Notes: generated by a model from the letters alone, not told the origin. A stretch of DNA of 64,000 bases from Akkermansia sp. N21116 (GCF_029854705.2 NZ_CP139035.1:62001-126000), one strand, 5' to 3'. Numbered from the stretch's first letter, positions 17,088 through 26,792 are shown. Translations and numbers: made by a program.

Positions 17088-19015
17088 CGGCAATAATGAT
17101 CCAATTCATCCATCCATACTTTAACGACGGCATCGGAAGGCATGCGCCAGTCGCCCCGAGGGGATAACGCGATCGTCCCCACTTTAGGACCGTCCGGAAT
17201 ACAGTTCCTCTTGAACTGCTGGGAGAAAAACCGCCACAAAAATGTCCTGAGGCATTTTGCAATGAACGCACAGTCGAATTCCTGGCGGAATGCATGTTCC
17301 GCCAGAAAAAGGATTTTAGAGGGAGACGCCCCGTACTTGATAAAATGGTACAGGAAGAAGTCATGCAGGTCATAGGGGCCCAGCACATCCTCCGTTTTCT
17401 GATCAATTGATCCATCCTCGGAGGCAGGCAGCAGTTCCGGACTTACCGGGGTTGCATTGATGTCCAGAAGCACAGCTTCCAACTCTCCTCCCGCTTCCGA
17501 AGCAAGGCTCTGGATCAACCGGCGGATTAGGGTTTTGGGGATGGAGCAATTGACCGCGTACATGGACATGTGGTCGCCATTGTACGTTGACCATCCCAAG
17601 GCGATTTCCGACAAGTCGCCGGTACCGATGACCAGGCCGCCCATCTTGTTGGCCAGGTCCATTAAAATCTGAGTACGTTCCCGCGCCTGGACATTCTCGT
17701 AAGTCGTCGACAATTCCTGAGGATCGTGTCCTATGTCGTCAAAATGTACGAGACAGGCCTGTTTGATGTCGATCTCGCGCAATTCCACCCCCAGAAGGCG
17801 GCACATCGCCAAGGCATTGTTGTACGTTCTGCCCGTCGTGCCGAATCCGGGCATCGTGACGGCCACGATATCGGAAGCCGGCCTGCGAAGCAGGGTACAA
17901 CAGCGGGACGAAATCAAAAGGGCCAGGGTAGAATCCAAGCCTCCGGAAATCCCGATGACGAGCTTCTTCGCACCGGTATGTTCCACCCGTTTGGCAAGGC
18001 CGGCCACCTGGATGGCAATAATTTCACGGCAACGTTCGTCGGCATGAGCCTCTCCGGGCAGGAAAGGACGGGGAGGATTGAAAGCGTATTCCAAATCCGG
18101 AGAAGCCGGCGTTTCATCCAACCGGATCACCCTTCCGGTCGTCTCGATCCCGTCACGGCAATCATTGAACGAACTCTCGGAAAGACGGGCCGCAGCCAAA
18201 CGCTCGAAATCGATATCAGCCGTAATCAAGGTAGCCTCGCGGCAAAAACGCTCGTTTTCTGCAACCAGCCTTCCGTTGTCGGCAATCAGGGAATGACCGC
18301 TGAAGACGACATCCGTCGTCGATTCATGGACACCGCAGGATGCAAAAACATAGGCAGCCAGGCAACGGCCGCTCTGTTGCCGGACGAGATCCCGGCGGTA
18401 TTCCGCCTTACCCGTCAATTCCGTACTGGCAGACAGATTGAAAATAGCCCGCGCTCCTTCCAAAGCCAGGCGCGAACTGGGTGGAATCACGCTCCAAAGA
18501 TCCTCGCATAGTTCAACCCCGAAAATCAGCGGCGAATCTCCTGCGCGGAATACGGTATCCCGGGCCACAGGCACCTCCTCTCCGTCCAGCGTCACATGGG
18601 AGGCATTCAGGGCACGCCCCGACCGAAACTGGCGCTGCTCGTAAAATTCCCGGACATGGGGCAAAATTGTTTTGGGAACCACGGCCCGCATCGTTCCGTT
18701 CTGGGCTACGACCGCCACATTGAACAGGGCTTCCCCCTGCAAAACTGGAAGTCCGAACACGGCAATCGTCCCCTTCCCTGCCGTTGCACGAGCCATTTTA
18801 CGTGCGCCTCGTGCAGCATGGGACAACAATGTACCCTGGAAAAAAAGATCCCGACACGAATACCCCGTCACCCCCAATTCGGGGAAAACCACAACGGAGC
18901 AACCTTGACCGACAGCCTCTTTGTAGCTGGCAATCATTTGATCCACATTGTAATCCACATCGGCAACCCGCACTTGCGGTACAGCGGCGACAACTCGGTA
19001 ATATCCGTACATCAT
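17084..19015 (-). CDS. nadE: Glutamine-dependent NAD+ synthetase
   Basis: The 643-residue enzyme converts nicotinate adenine dinucleotide to NAD+ with glutamine as nitrogen donor. The N-terminal nitrilase-like glutaminase has the triad E46, K115 and C170 (GVELCEDLW). The C-terminal synthetase domain has the PP-loop SGGLDSTLAL and the conserved YNGDHMSMYAVNCSIPKTLIRRLI segment. The two-domain length is typical for this type. A 108-base spacer separates it from cbiB, so it may have its own promoter. A small membrane protein is coupled downstream. Confidence 0.95.
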   Translation of the reverse strand: MMYGYYRVVAAVPQVRVADVDYNVDQMIASYKEAVGQGCSVVVFPELGVTGYSCRDLFFQGTLLSHAARGARKMARATAGKGTIAVFGLPVLQGEALFNVAVVAQNGTMRAVVPKTILPHVREFYEQRQFRSGRALNASHVTLDGEEVPVARDTVFRAGDSPLIFGVELCEDLWSVIPPSSRLALEGARAIFNLSASTELTGKAEYRRDLVRQQSGRCLAAYVFASCGVHESTTDVVFSGHSLIADNGRLVAENERFCREATLITADIDFERLAAARLSESSFNDCRDGIETTGRVIRLDETPASPDLEYAFNPPRPFLPGEAHADERCREIIAIQVAGLAKRVEHTGAKKLVIGISGGLDSTLALLISSRCCTLLRRPASDIVAVTMPGFGTTGRTYNNALAMCRLLGVELREIDIKQACLVHFDDIGHDPQELSTTYENVQARERTQILMDLANKMGGLVIGTGDLSEIALGWSTYNGDHMSMYAVNCSIPKTLIRRLIQSLASEAGGELEAVLLDINATPVSPELLPASEDGSIDQKTEDVLGPYDLHDFFLYHFIKYGASPSKILFLAEHAFRQEFDCAFIAKCLRTFLWRFFSQQFKRNCIPDGPKVGTIALSPRGDWRMPSDAVVKVWMDELDHYCR

Positions 19016-19123
19016 GGGCTAGAGGGGGGGAGAACGAACCTCTTCTAACTTACATGAAGGGGGCAAAGCGATGAAAAAACTCCACAGCAGGCTAATTCGG
19101 GAAATTATTATCCCCTATCTTCC

Positions 19124-20107
19124 TTACCACTGAAGAACCAGCACGGATACGGCAATAGCCAGGACCGTCGCCGCCGCCATCAGCAGAACAGCATGCCGGG
19201 CATCCTCTACTGTGGCTTCCATCCTGCCTTCCCCAATGTAGGGATAGGGAGCCGGCATCCCCTTGTAGGAAACGGGACCACTCAAGCGAAGTCCCAGGGC
19301 TCCGGCAAATGCCGCCTCGCTCCAGGCTGAATTCGGACTCGCATGTTCATGTCTATATTTCCAGCCGATGGAAAGAGCACCATGAAGAGAACAACCGGGA
19401 ACAACTGCGGCTGCCACGGCTATCAACGGTAGTGACAACCGAGCTGGAATCCAGTTGAGCACATCATCCGTTCTTGCCGCCCAGGTGCCGAAACGGCGGT
19501 ACTCGTCATTCCTCTTGCCCCACATGGCATCCATGATATTGGAAACACGGTGAAAGACGGCGCAGAGGGCACCAGCTTCAATTCCTCCGAACGTACATCC
19601 AAGAGCCACCCAAAAGATAGTAGAAAAAACGCCATCCGTCCAATTCTCCGCCACACTTTCAATAGCAGCCCTCAGGACTCCGTGCATATCCAACTTCTCC
19701 GTGTCCCTTCCGACGATCATCGATACCGCCCTCCGCGCTCTCTCCAAATCGCCGGAAGAAGCCTCCCGAATCACACGCCAGGCATGCTCGGCCAGGCTCC
19801 GGGGAGCCAGGCAGGCATACACCGCCATTGCTCCCGGCACAAGAACTCCCCATTCGGACGGAAACAAGCGGCGACATGCGGACAAAAGGCAAAAACACAA
19901 GAACAACCAAGGAAGAACGGAACAAAACCAGGCCATCCCCCCGGATAAAAACGTCTTGCCGAACATACGTTTCCAGAAACATTCCACCTTTCGGCACCAC
20001 CATCCCGCCAGACATACGGGATGCCAGTCCACACGGGGATCCCCCAAAGCCAAATCCAGCGCGAAAGCCAGGGGAATGAGCCACACGGTGTCGTTAACCA
20101 TCGTCAT
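19124..20107 (-). CDS. cbiB: Adenosylcobinamide-phosphate synthase
   Basis: The 327-residue membrane protein attaches aminopropanol phosphate to adenosylcobyric acid in cobalamin assembly. The N-terminal motif LALGDPRVDWHPVCLAGWW and the segment IVGRDTEKLDMHGVLRAAIESVAENWTDG are diagnostic for CbiB. Four to five membrane segments are visible. Its start overlaps the stop of the cobD-cobQ gene by 4 bases (ATGA), so the two are translationally coupled, which suits consecutive steps: CobQ makes cobyric acid, CobD makes the aminopropanol phosphate, and CbiB joins them. Confidence 0.94.
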   Translation of the reverse strand: MTMVNDTVWLIPLAFALDLALGDPRVDWHPVCLAGWWCRKVECFWKRMFGKTFLSGGMAWFCSVLPWLFLCFCLLSACRRLFPSEWGVLVPGAMAVYACLAPRSLAEHAWRVIREASSGDLERARRAVSMIVGRDTEKLDMHGVLRAAIESVAENWTDGVFSTIFWVALGCTFGGIEAGALCAVFHRVSNIMDAMWGKRNDEYRRFGTWAARTDDVLNWIPARLSLPLIAVAAAVVPGCSLHGALSIGWKYRHEHASPNSAWSEAAFAGALGLRLSGPVSYKGMPAPYPYIGEGRMEATVEDARHAVLLMAAATVLAIAVSVLVLQW

Positions 20108-22716
20108 GCCAGTCCCATGCTCCGGTAGATCGCTTTCAAATCAACACTTTCGCGGACGATATCCGCCAAACGATCCAGAGCACCGTCCAAATCGCACCGA
20201 ACGAGAATCCTTCCCGCAGGTTTCAAACCGGCGTCCGTTCGGACGCGGTCAATCATTGCCCGGCGGAATTCATCATCCTCGAACACCCCATGCAAATACG
20301 TCGCCCAAACCCGCCCAGTTCCATAACCGCAGGCAGAACCGTCAGGACGGAAAAACAACGGCTCGCACCCGCTCCCGGCACGCGAACGCCCATGGTGGAT
20401 TTCATACCCGGAAGTCGTCCGTCCCAAAGGTGTCGTGACTCCGTGCAAGGCAGTCAGTATTTTGTCACGTTCGAATGTCGTCTCCAAATCCAGGAGCCCC
20501 AAACCGGAAAACGAACGCCGGGAAGATTCGATCCCGGAAGGATCCTCAATCGTCCTGCCCAGCATCTGCAAACCACCGCAGATACCCAGCACCCACTTGC
20601 CGGAAGCAGCGTGCCTGCGGATCAACTCCGCCAGTCCGGCTGCCTCAAGCGTTTCAAAGTCATGCGCTACATTCTTGGATCCAGGTAAGATCACCCAGTC
20701 CGGCGAACCAAATTCATCCGCCGTACGCACTTGGCGCAACCGGATATCCGGTTCTTCGGCAAGCGGAGCAAAATCCGTATAGTTCGATACATGGCGAAGC
20801 ATGACGACAGCAACGTCCAAGACCCCGCCGACCGGGACATCTCCTCCAACACTCTGGAAGGAAAAAGTCGCCCTGTCCTCTTCGGGAATGTTCAGGGAAC
20901 GGATCATCGGGACGATGCCGACGACGGGCACTCCCGTCCGGGCCTGAATGTAGTCGTGGGCAGGCCCCAGCAGCGAAGCATCGCCTCGGAACTTATTGAC
21001 GAGAAATCCGCCCAGCAACTCCCGTTCCTCCCGGTCAAACGTCATCCACGTTCCCAGAAACGAGGCATACACCCCGCCGCGGTCAATATCCCCTGTCAAC
21101 AACACGGAAGCTCCGGCGTACCTGGCCATGGACATATTGACAATATCCACGGACTTGAGATTCACCTCACCGGGGCTCCCCGCCCCTTCCAGCACCATCA
21201 CATCGCATTCTCGGGACAGGGAATCGTATGCCTCGCAAACGGTCGGCCACAAGGAACTTTTGTGCCGATAATACTCACGGGCATCCATATTGCCGACAGG
21301 ATGCCCCATCAACACAATCTGGGAACCCATGTCGGAGTGAGGCTTGAGCAGCACGGGATTCATCCTCGCATCGGGATCCTTCCGGCATGCCCGGGCCTGT
21401 ACCATCTGAGCCCGCCCCATCTCTTCGCCCAACGCAGTTACTCCGGAATTCAGAGCCATATTCTGCGCCTTGAAAGGCGCCACCGCATACCCGTCCTGAA
21501 CGAGAATACGACCGAACGCGGACGTCAGCACGCTCTTCCCGGCGTCGGAACAAGTCCCCTGCAGCATCAGGGCCGGTACTCTCTTTTTGATCACGGGTAC
21601 CGGGAATTCCACTCGGGACGGCTCTCCCGGATCATTCCCGCACACATACCCGGAGAGAGCCCGGACCAGACGTTTATGATCCTCCGGAAACCTCACCGCC
21701 GCACGAAACCACACACCGCCGGACAAACCTTCGTAATTGGAACAATCGCGCAAAGCAATACCGTGTTCCACCAGGCACTTGCGGGCGAGATCCCCCCCGT
21801 AAGGCCAGCGGAACAGCACATAATTGGCTGAAGAGGGAATGCGCACCACTCCTGGCAAGGCATCCAGACGCCGCTCCAAATCGTCACGCCGCTCCGCATT
21901 CATACACCGTTCCTTATCGGCAAAAGTTCCTCCCTCCCGGAAAACGGCCTTCATCGCTTCTGCCGCACATGTTGAAACATTCCATGCAGGCAAGGCCGCA
22001 CGCAACCTCTCCGCCACGGCAGGACACGCAACAGCATACCCGGTACGAAGCCCCGCCATCCCGTAAAATTTCGTCAACGAACGCAAGACCATCAGATTGG
22101 GCAACGCCGCAGCCATGTTCACCAGCGATGCTTCCTCTCCGACATAGTCGATAAACGCTTCATCCAGTATCCACAGGACATCCTGCCTCCGAGTCACCGC
22201 TTCCAGCAACTCGTCTCTGTCCAAGAGCACCCCGGACGGATTCCCCGGATTCGCCAAAAAGACCATGCCTCCCGTCCGTGCCGAAGAGGCCAATTCTTTC
22301 GGATCCGCACGAAACCCGGATTTTTCCCCAAACACGAGGGAACGCACCGGAATGCCGGCCTTCAAGCAAGCAAGCCTGTATTCGGAGAATGCCGGTTCGG
22401 CAATCAACCCTTCCGCCGGGGTAAACGCCCCCGGCAGAGCATGGATCAGCTCATTGCTGCCATTCCCCGGCACAAAACACGCAGCATCCAGACCATGGCG
22501 TTCCGCAGCGCAAGCCGCCGCGTCCTCCGCGTGCGGAGGCGGATAAGGAGCCAGCTTCTCCAAGCTTCCCCAAAGAGCGGCACGTATGAAATCCGGCAAA
22601 CCGGAGGGATTGACATTGACACTGAAATCCACAAGGTCCTCTGGCGCATGCCCCGACACCTCCGCCAGCTTCAATAAATCCCCGCCATGGGAAAAATCCC
22701 CGTTCGACATCGTCAT
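20104..22716 (-). CDS. Fusion of threonine-phosphate decarboxylase (CobD) and cobyric acid synthase (CobQ)
   Basis: One 870-residue frame joins two cobalamin enzymes. Residues 1-360 are a class-I/II PLP enzyme of the CobD type (PLP lysine K216 in SLTKFYGMAGLRTG; LDEAFIDY upstream), which decarboxylates L-threonine-O-3-phosphate to aminopropanol phosphate. Residues from about 378 are cobyric acid synthase, with the dethiobiotin-synthetase-like ATP site GTCSDAGKS (387-395) and a class-I glutaminase domain with the Cys of LGICGGLQMLG and the His of YLHGVF. A HisC-type aminotransferase is the alternative for the first half, but fusion to CobQ and coupling to cbiB argue for CobD. Translation starts 7 bases after AAGGG, which overlaps the gph stop. 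Confidence 0.92.
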   Translation of the reverse strand: MTMSNGDFSHGGDLLKLAEVSGHAPEDLVDFSVNVNPSGLPDFIRAALWGSLEKLAPYPPPHAEDAAACAAERHGLDAACFVPGNGSNELIHALPGAFTPAEGLIAEPAFSEYRLACLKAGIPVRSLVFGEKSGFRADPKELASSARTGGMVFLANPGNPSGVLLDRDELLEAVTRRQDVLWILDEAFIDYVGEEASLVNMAAALPNLMVLRSLTKFYGMAGLRTGYAVACPAVAERLRAALPAWNVSTCAAEAMKAVFREGGTFADKERCMNAERRDDLERRLDALPGVVRIPSSANYVLFRWPYGGDLARKCLVEHGIALRDCSNYEGLSGGVWFRAAVRFPEDHKRLVRALSGYVCGNDPGEPSRVEFPVPVIKKRVPALMLQGTCSDAGKSVLTSAFGRILVQDGYAVAPFKAQNMALNSGVTALGEEMGRAQMVQARACRKDPDARMNPVLLKPHSDMGSQIVLMGHPVGNMDAREYYRHKSSLWPTVCEAYDSLSRECDVMVLEGAGSPGEVNLKSVDIVNMSMARYAGASVLLTGDIDRGGVYASFLGTWMTFDREERELLGGFLVNKFRGDASLLGPAHDYIQARTGVPVVGIVPMIRSLNIPEEDRATFSFQSVGGDVPVGGVLDVAVVMLRHVSNYTDFAPLAEEPDIRLRQVRTADEFGSPDWVILPGSKNVAHDFETLEAAGLAELIRRHAASGKWVLGICGGLQMLGRTIEDPSGIESSRRSFSGLGLLDLETTFERDKILTALHGVTTPLGRTTSGYEIHHGRSRAGSGCEPLFFRPDGSACGYGTGRVWATYLHGVFEDDEFRRAMIDRVRTDAGLKPAGRILVRCDLDGALDRLADIVRESVDLKAIYRSMGLA

Positions 22717-22723
22717 GGACTTA

Positions 22724-22728
22724 CCCTT
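22724..22728 (-). promoter_or_regulatory. Shine-Dalgarno site of the cobD-cobQ fusion
   Basis: AAGGG lies 7 bases before the ATG at 22716 and touches the stop codon of the upstream phosphatase gene. It supports the first of two in-frame ATGs as the start. Confidence 0.5.
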
Positions 22729-23402
22729 CAGACCCGGCTACCCACCAGAATAGATCGCAACTCCGCCACGGACTCGCAAACGGGGACCCGGAACGATTCC
22801 AAGGCGTCACGCGTACTATAGCCCCAGTCGACCAGAACAAGTCCAGTCCCGGCATTGACCGCCGTATTGCCGTCATGAGCGGAATCCCCCACCATGCAGA
22901 CATCCGCAGGCGTTAGACCCCAGCTTTCGATAATATGAAATAGCGAAGAGGGATCGGGTTTACGGGGGAACTCCGATGAAAATCCGAGAATCGGGTCCAG
23001 AGGAATCCCCGGAAGTTTGTCAAGGACGAGAGGGCGCGTCACATCATGAGGCTTGTTGGACAACACCGCCAGGCGGGCACCTCCGTCCGACAACTCCCGC
23101 AACATGGGGATGATTCCCTCAAAGGGAGTCGTGCCACCCTGCCAGGTATGGGGATATTCGCGACCAAACTCTGCATACAGACACATCACATCATCGTCGC
23201 TAACCTCTCCCTTCGATTTCCGGAAAGCCTTCAACGCAGAACGGCACAATTCCCGGGCGCCCTTGCCCACCATCGTCGCCACGGTTTCCGCCGGATAAGG
23301 CGGATACCCCTGCGCCTTCAAGGCACGATTCAATCCTTCGGTAAGACCGGGCAGGGAATCGACCAGAGTACCGTCCAGATCGAACACAAATCCCTTGTAC
23401 AT
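22728..23402 (-). CDS. HAD-family phosphatase, phosphoglycolate-phosphatase-like
   Basis: The 224-residue protein begins MYKGFVFDLDGTLVDSLPGL, with the nucleophile Asp in DLDGTLVDS; motif II is VLSNKP and the acidic motif III-IV is VGDSAHDGNTA. It groups with Gph phosphoglycolate phosphatases. The reading frame extends 33 codons upstream, but AAGGAAGG lies 10 bases before the ATG at 23402, so I chose that start. It sits 11 bases upstream of the cobD-cobQ gene and 16 downstream of lpxA. A dedicated phosphatase for the cobalamin pathway (alpha-ribazole phosphate) is possible but not shown by sequence. Confidence 0.82.
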   Translation of the reverse strand: MYKGFVFDLDGTLVDSLPGLTEGLNRALKAQGYPPYPAETVATMVGKGARELCRSALKAFRKSKGEVSDDDVMCLYAEFGREYPHTWQGGTTPFEGIIPMLRELSDGGARLAVLSNKPHDVTRPLVLDKLPGIPLDPILGFSSEFPRKPDPSSLFHIIESWGLTPADVCMVGDSAHDGNTAVNAGTGLVLVDWGYSTRDALESFRVPVCESVAELRSILVGSRV

Positions 23403-23412
23403 ATTCGTCAAT

Positions 23413-23420
23413 CCTTCCTT
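23413..23420 (-). promoter_or_regulatory. Shine-Dalgarno site deciding the phosphatase start
   Basis: AAGGAAGG lies 10 bases before the ATG at 23402. It is one of the few strong Shine-Dalgarno sites in the window and rules against the longer frame. Confidence 0.55.
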
Positions 23421-24201
23421 AATGACCAAAACCGCGTTCCGAAGTCTGCAGGAACTTGACGAGATTGACAACATAGGGATTCGTCCCGAAACGCTCATCA
23501 TTCAGCAACTCCTCCACCGCATCAGAAAATACCGTACCCTTATGCAGGAAAAACTTTTTATATGCCTGTTTGAGTGCCCGGATATCTTCTTCGCTAAACC
23601 CGCGACGCTGGAGGCCTATCGTATTGACGGAACGCACAACACAAGGGTGGCCTTCGGAAATCATGTACGGAGGAATATCTTTGACAACCCGGTTCCCTCC
23701 ACCGATCAGGCTATGCTCACCGATGCGGACGAATTGATGAACGACCGTCCCTCCGGAAACAATCGCATAATCGCCAATCACCACATGGCCTGCTATGGCG
23801 GCGTAACCGGACAAAATCACATGATCACCCATGCGGCAATCATGCCCCATGTGAGCAGCAACCAGCATGTTGTTGTAATTGCCGACGACCGTCTTCTCTC
23901 CGGGATCCGTCGCGCGGTTCACCGAACTATATTCGCGGAACACATTGTGATGTCCCACTTCCAAATAGGTCGGCTCACCCTTGTACTTCAAATCCTGGCT
24001 CCTACCACCAATATAACAGTGGGGATAAAACTCATTGCATTCGCCAAACGTGGACGGGCCGTCGATAGTTACGTTGCTGTGAAGCACGCAACCTTTGCCC
24101 AACTTCACCTTGTCGCCGATCACACAGAACGGGCCGACATAAACGTCGTCAGCCAATTCCGCACCCGGATGAACAACTGCACTGGGATGGATTTCTGCCA
24201 T
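23419..24201 (-). CDS. lpxA: UDP-N-acetylglucosamine O-acyltransferase
   Basis: The 260-residue protein performs the first step of lipid A synthesis, transferring a 3-hydroxyacyl group from ACP to UDP-GlcNAc. It is a left-handed beta-helix built of hexapeptide repeats (IHPSAVVHPGAELADDVYVGPF and onward), with the catalytic-His region LVAAHMGHDC and a helical C-terminus. I chose ATG 24201 because MAEIHPSAVV is the family's usual opening. A GGAGG at 24225-24229 lies only 2 bases before an in-frame TTG at 24222 and 23 before this ATG, so the start is not fully settled. The other lpx genes are not in the window. Confidence 0.93.
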   Translation of the reverse strand: MAEIHPSAVVHPGAELADDVYVGPFCVIGDKVKLGKGCVLHSNVTIDGPSTFGECNEFYPHCYIGGRSQDLKYKGEPTYLEVGHHNVFREYSSVNRATDPGEKTVVGNYNNMLVAAHMGHDCRMGDHVILSGYAAIAGHVVIGDYAIVSGGTVVHQFVRIGEHSLIGGGNRVVKDIPPYMISEGHPCVVRSVNTIGLQRRGFSEEDIRALKQAYKKFFLHKGTVFSDAVEELLNDERFGTNPYVVNLVKFLQTSERGFGH

Positions 24202-24253
24202 GGCAGCGGGATTCTGCCGCAATTCCTCCGGAAAGGCAAAACCAAAAACAGGT

Positions 24254-25123
24254 TTAACGCCCTTCCTGCATCATTCTAAAGGTCTCCTCCATCGCAGCCG
24301 TGATCGAATCGGTCCAGGGAACCAGCAATTGACCGGATCCCTCAATCAGGAGCAAAGCCAGAGCCAGCACCGCAACGATGCGGAACGGCGACACGCGACG
24401 ACGGATCTCCACCAGAGTCGTCAGACGCTGGTCCCAGGGGGAAAGCATGTTCTTTCTCGTCCACCACCAGGACAATGCCAGCAGAACGGGAGAAAAGACC
24501 GTCGTCACCAACCCCATGCCGAAAAATATTACATAAAACGACCGGGTCAACATGCGCATCAAACGGAGTTTCCCCCCATCCATCATCACCACGCGCAAAC
24601 CGAGCAGAGCCTTGCCCGGAGTCGTCCCCCACAAAGACAAAGACACCGCCTCCAGCAACACCACCGGCAACCAAATAAGAGCATTGAAAAAAGAAAGATG
24701 AAACTCGCTGAACGACAAGCGTAAGAAAACAATGTAGAGCAACAGGTAAATCAACAAATCAATGATCCGTGCCATAAAACGAAGCTCGGGAGAAGCGAGC
24801 TCCACCCGGCGCTGGACATCGACCTTCCCGAATTCGTCCATACGCTCCAAAGGGATTGCTCCCTCTACGTCAGCATCGGAAGTTTGAACATCGGAGACAT
24901 GTCCGAATTCTCCATCCGGTTCAGCCTCCTCCAATTCCCGTGAGAACCGGGTCAGGAAAAAATCCTTCAACTCCGGCAAATCCTTCAGAGGCATCCAAGA
25001 CTTGCATCCACGATGCCACCCCATCGTATCGGCATCCAGTTCGCCACGTTCCACCATGGACATAATCTCCACAGCAGGAACGGGATCCTGTTTCTGTTGC
25101 CCGATTGCGTAATAAATATCCAT
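24254..25123 (-). CDS. GYF_2 and RDD domain membrane protein
   Basis: The 289-residue protein begins with a GYF_2-type domain (IYYAIGQQKQDPVPAVEIMSMVERGELDADTMGWHRGCKSW cannot be shown whole, but its Tyr, Gly and Trp positions fit). Residues about 110-280 form an RDD domain with several membrane segments (FMARIIDLLIYLLLY, GTTPGKALLGLRVV). RDD proteins are poorly characterised; some act in ion or solute transport. The gene lies 34 bases after the lolC/E-like gene and 52 before lpxA, in an envelope-biogenesis cluster. Confidence 0.8.
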   Translation of the reverse strand: MDIYYAIGQQKQDPVPAVEIMSMVERGELDADTMGWHRGCKSWMPLKDLPELKDFFLTRFSRELEEAEPDGEFGHVSDVQTSDADVEGAIPLERMDEFGKVDVQRRVELASPELRFMARIIDLLIYLLLYIVFLRLSFSEFHLSFFNALIWLPVVLLEAVSLSLWGTTPGKALLGLRVVMMDGGKLRLMRMLTRSFYVIFFGMGLVTTVFSPVLLALSWWWTRKNMLSPWDQRLTTLVEIRRRVSPFRIVAVLALALLLIEGSGQLLVPWTDSITAAMEETFRMMQEGR

Positions 25124-25157
25124 AATCGCGTTCTAAAATCGTTTTTCTCAATCCCGG

Positions 25158-26792
25158 TTACATGCTTCGGAGAGCTTTCGCAGGATCCTGGTAGGCAGTC
25201 AGCACGGCAGGTACCACCGATGCCACGACAACCATCACAAATGCCTTCACCGACTGATTCAGCAATTCCGCAGGATTGATCTCCGCCGGAATCTCCACCC
25301 CGTGGAAATCCATCGGAAACGGATCAATACCGATCGTCTTTAGGAATATGTGGATCTGCACCCGGTAATGCAACACCAGCAACGCCAAAGCCACCCCCAA
25401 CGCCGCCCCGGCAATACCGATAATCACCCCTTGCCACAGGAACACCCGCACGACCTGCCAGGGAGTAGCCCCCAAAGCCTTCATCAGGGCCAGTTCCTTC
25501 TTCCTCTGGATCGATACGGTAAACATCACCGCCATAATGCAAAAGGCAGCAATCATCCCGATAAAGGAGAGAACAAACCCCATCATCATGCGTTCCTGCT
25601 GAATCAACTTGAACCAGGAACTGTACTTGTCCATCCACGATTCAATGCCCCAACCGGAACTACCTTCATACGTTACAGGCAGGGCATGCTCCACATCGGC
25701 AGTCACCTGGGCAAGATCGTAGGGATTCTTCGTCCTGATCGCAATCGCCTGCACGTAATCATCCTCAAATCCCTGAAGCTCCTGACCAATCTCAAGCGGT
25801 ATAAAAAGATCCGGACAAGTCACATGCTGGGACGCCTGATAGATTCCGATCACCGTCAGATCCTTCGGCAAAATAAGACTCTTGATCATGCGGACGCTGT
25901 TAATATCCTCCTTGTCCTTGTTCACCGACTTCAATGCCGAAACCATCGCCTTCAACTGACCGGAGACATTGGCAGGAAAAGTCAGTTCGCCCGCGACATC
26001 ATCTCCGAAAGCGTCTTCCGGCAACACATCCAACACCTTTCCGATAGCCTCAGCCTCCACCTGTAGCCGGGGAGATCCATCCAGTTTCTGCAATAAAGAC
26101 ACCGCTTCCCTGACATCCGATCCGTTCCAGACAACGCCATCTTTTCCGTTGGGGCGCTTCTTGTCGGCAAGAGAGAGCAACCGGTCGAGTTCCGTTTCAA
26201 ACCTCGTCGCAAGCAATGGGCGATCCATCTGTGAAAACGCACGCACTGCATCTCCATAATTACGCGTGGTAAACACGCGCAGCTTGTCATTAACCGATAA
26301 GCCCAGCATCCGGGCCACCGTTGAAGAAACCACCGCATTCTCGCCCAACCCGAGATCAAACGACCCCGAGCTTAACAACGGAGCAAGCTCCGCCATCTGC
26401 TCCTTGTTTTCCGTATCCAGAGCCCGGAACGAACATGGTCTTTGGGCACCGTTCACATCCACCAGGGCATAATCCTCCACCAGGGCATAAGTCGATTCTA
26501 CCCCCGGCACCTTATTGATCGTCTCTTCCAGAGTCCGCCAGTCGCCAATCGCCCCTCGAAGACCTGGGACCGCATAATAATTCATCTGCAAATGGGGGGA
26601 ATAGGCAAGCAACCTCTCCTGAAGCTCCTTCTGCAAGCCTCCCATCACCGACAACACAATAATAAGAACCATCACCCCCAGCGACACACCCAGCAAACAA
26701 ATCAGCGTAATCACTGAAAAATACGTGCGCAACGGATTCAAATAACGCAGGGCCAATGACAGGCTCATGTGGCGACTCAGAAAATTCTTCAT
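25158..26792 (-). CDS. LolC/LolE-type lipoprotein-releasing permease
   Basis: The 544-residue protein has one N-terminal membrane segment (TYFSVITLICLLGVSLGVMVLI begins near residue 20), a large periplasmic MacB-like domain (about 50-400) and three C-terminal membrane segments of the FtsX type (GFVLSFIGMIAAFCIMAVMF, VFLWQGVIIGIAGAALGVAL, VKAFVMVVVASVVPAVLTAY). It ends YQDPAKALRSM, close to the usual YPAxRAARLDPVxALR ending. LolC/E proteins detach lipoproteins from the inner membrane. The start at 26792 was chosen over a longer frame that reads through an inverted repeat. The periplasmic domain is longer than in E. coli LolC (about 400 residues). No LolD ATPase is adjacent. Confidence 0.85.
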   Translation of the reverse strand: MKNFLSRHMSLSLALRYLNPLRTYFSVITLICLLGVSLGVMVLIIVLSVMGGLQKELQERLLAYSPHLQMNYYAVPGLRGAIGDWRTLEETINKVPGVESTYALVEDYALVDVNGAQRPCSFRALDTENKEQMAELAPLLSSGSFDLGLGENAVVSSTVARMLGLSVNDKLRVFTTRNYGDAVRAFSQMDRPLLATRFETELDRLLSLADKKRPNGKDGVVWNGSDVREAVSLLQKLDGSPRLQVEAEAIGKVLDVLPEDAFGDDVAGELTFPANVSGQLKAMVSALKSVNKDKEDINSVRMIKSLILPKDLTVIGIYQASQHVTCPDLFIPLEIGQELQGFEDDYVQAIAIRTKNPYDLAQVTADVEHALPVTYEGSSGWGIESWMDKYSSWFKLIQQERMMMGFVLSFIGMIAAFCIMAVMFTVSIQRKKELALMKALGATPWQVVRVFLWQGVIIGIAGAALGVALALLVLHYRVQIHIFLKTIGIDPFPMDFHGVEIPAEINPAELLNQSVKAFVMVVVASVVPAVLTAYQDPAKALRSM

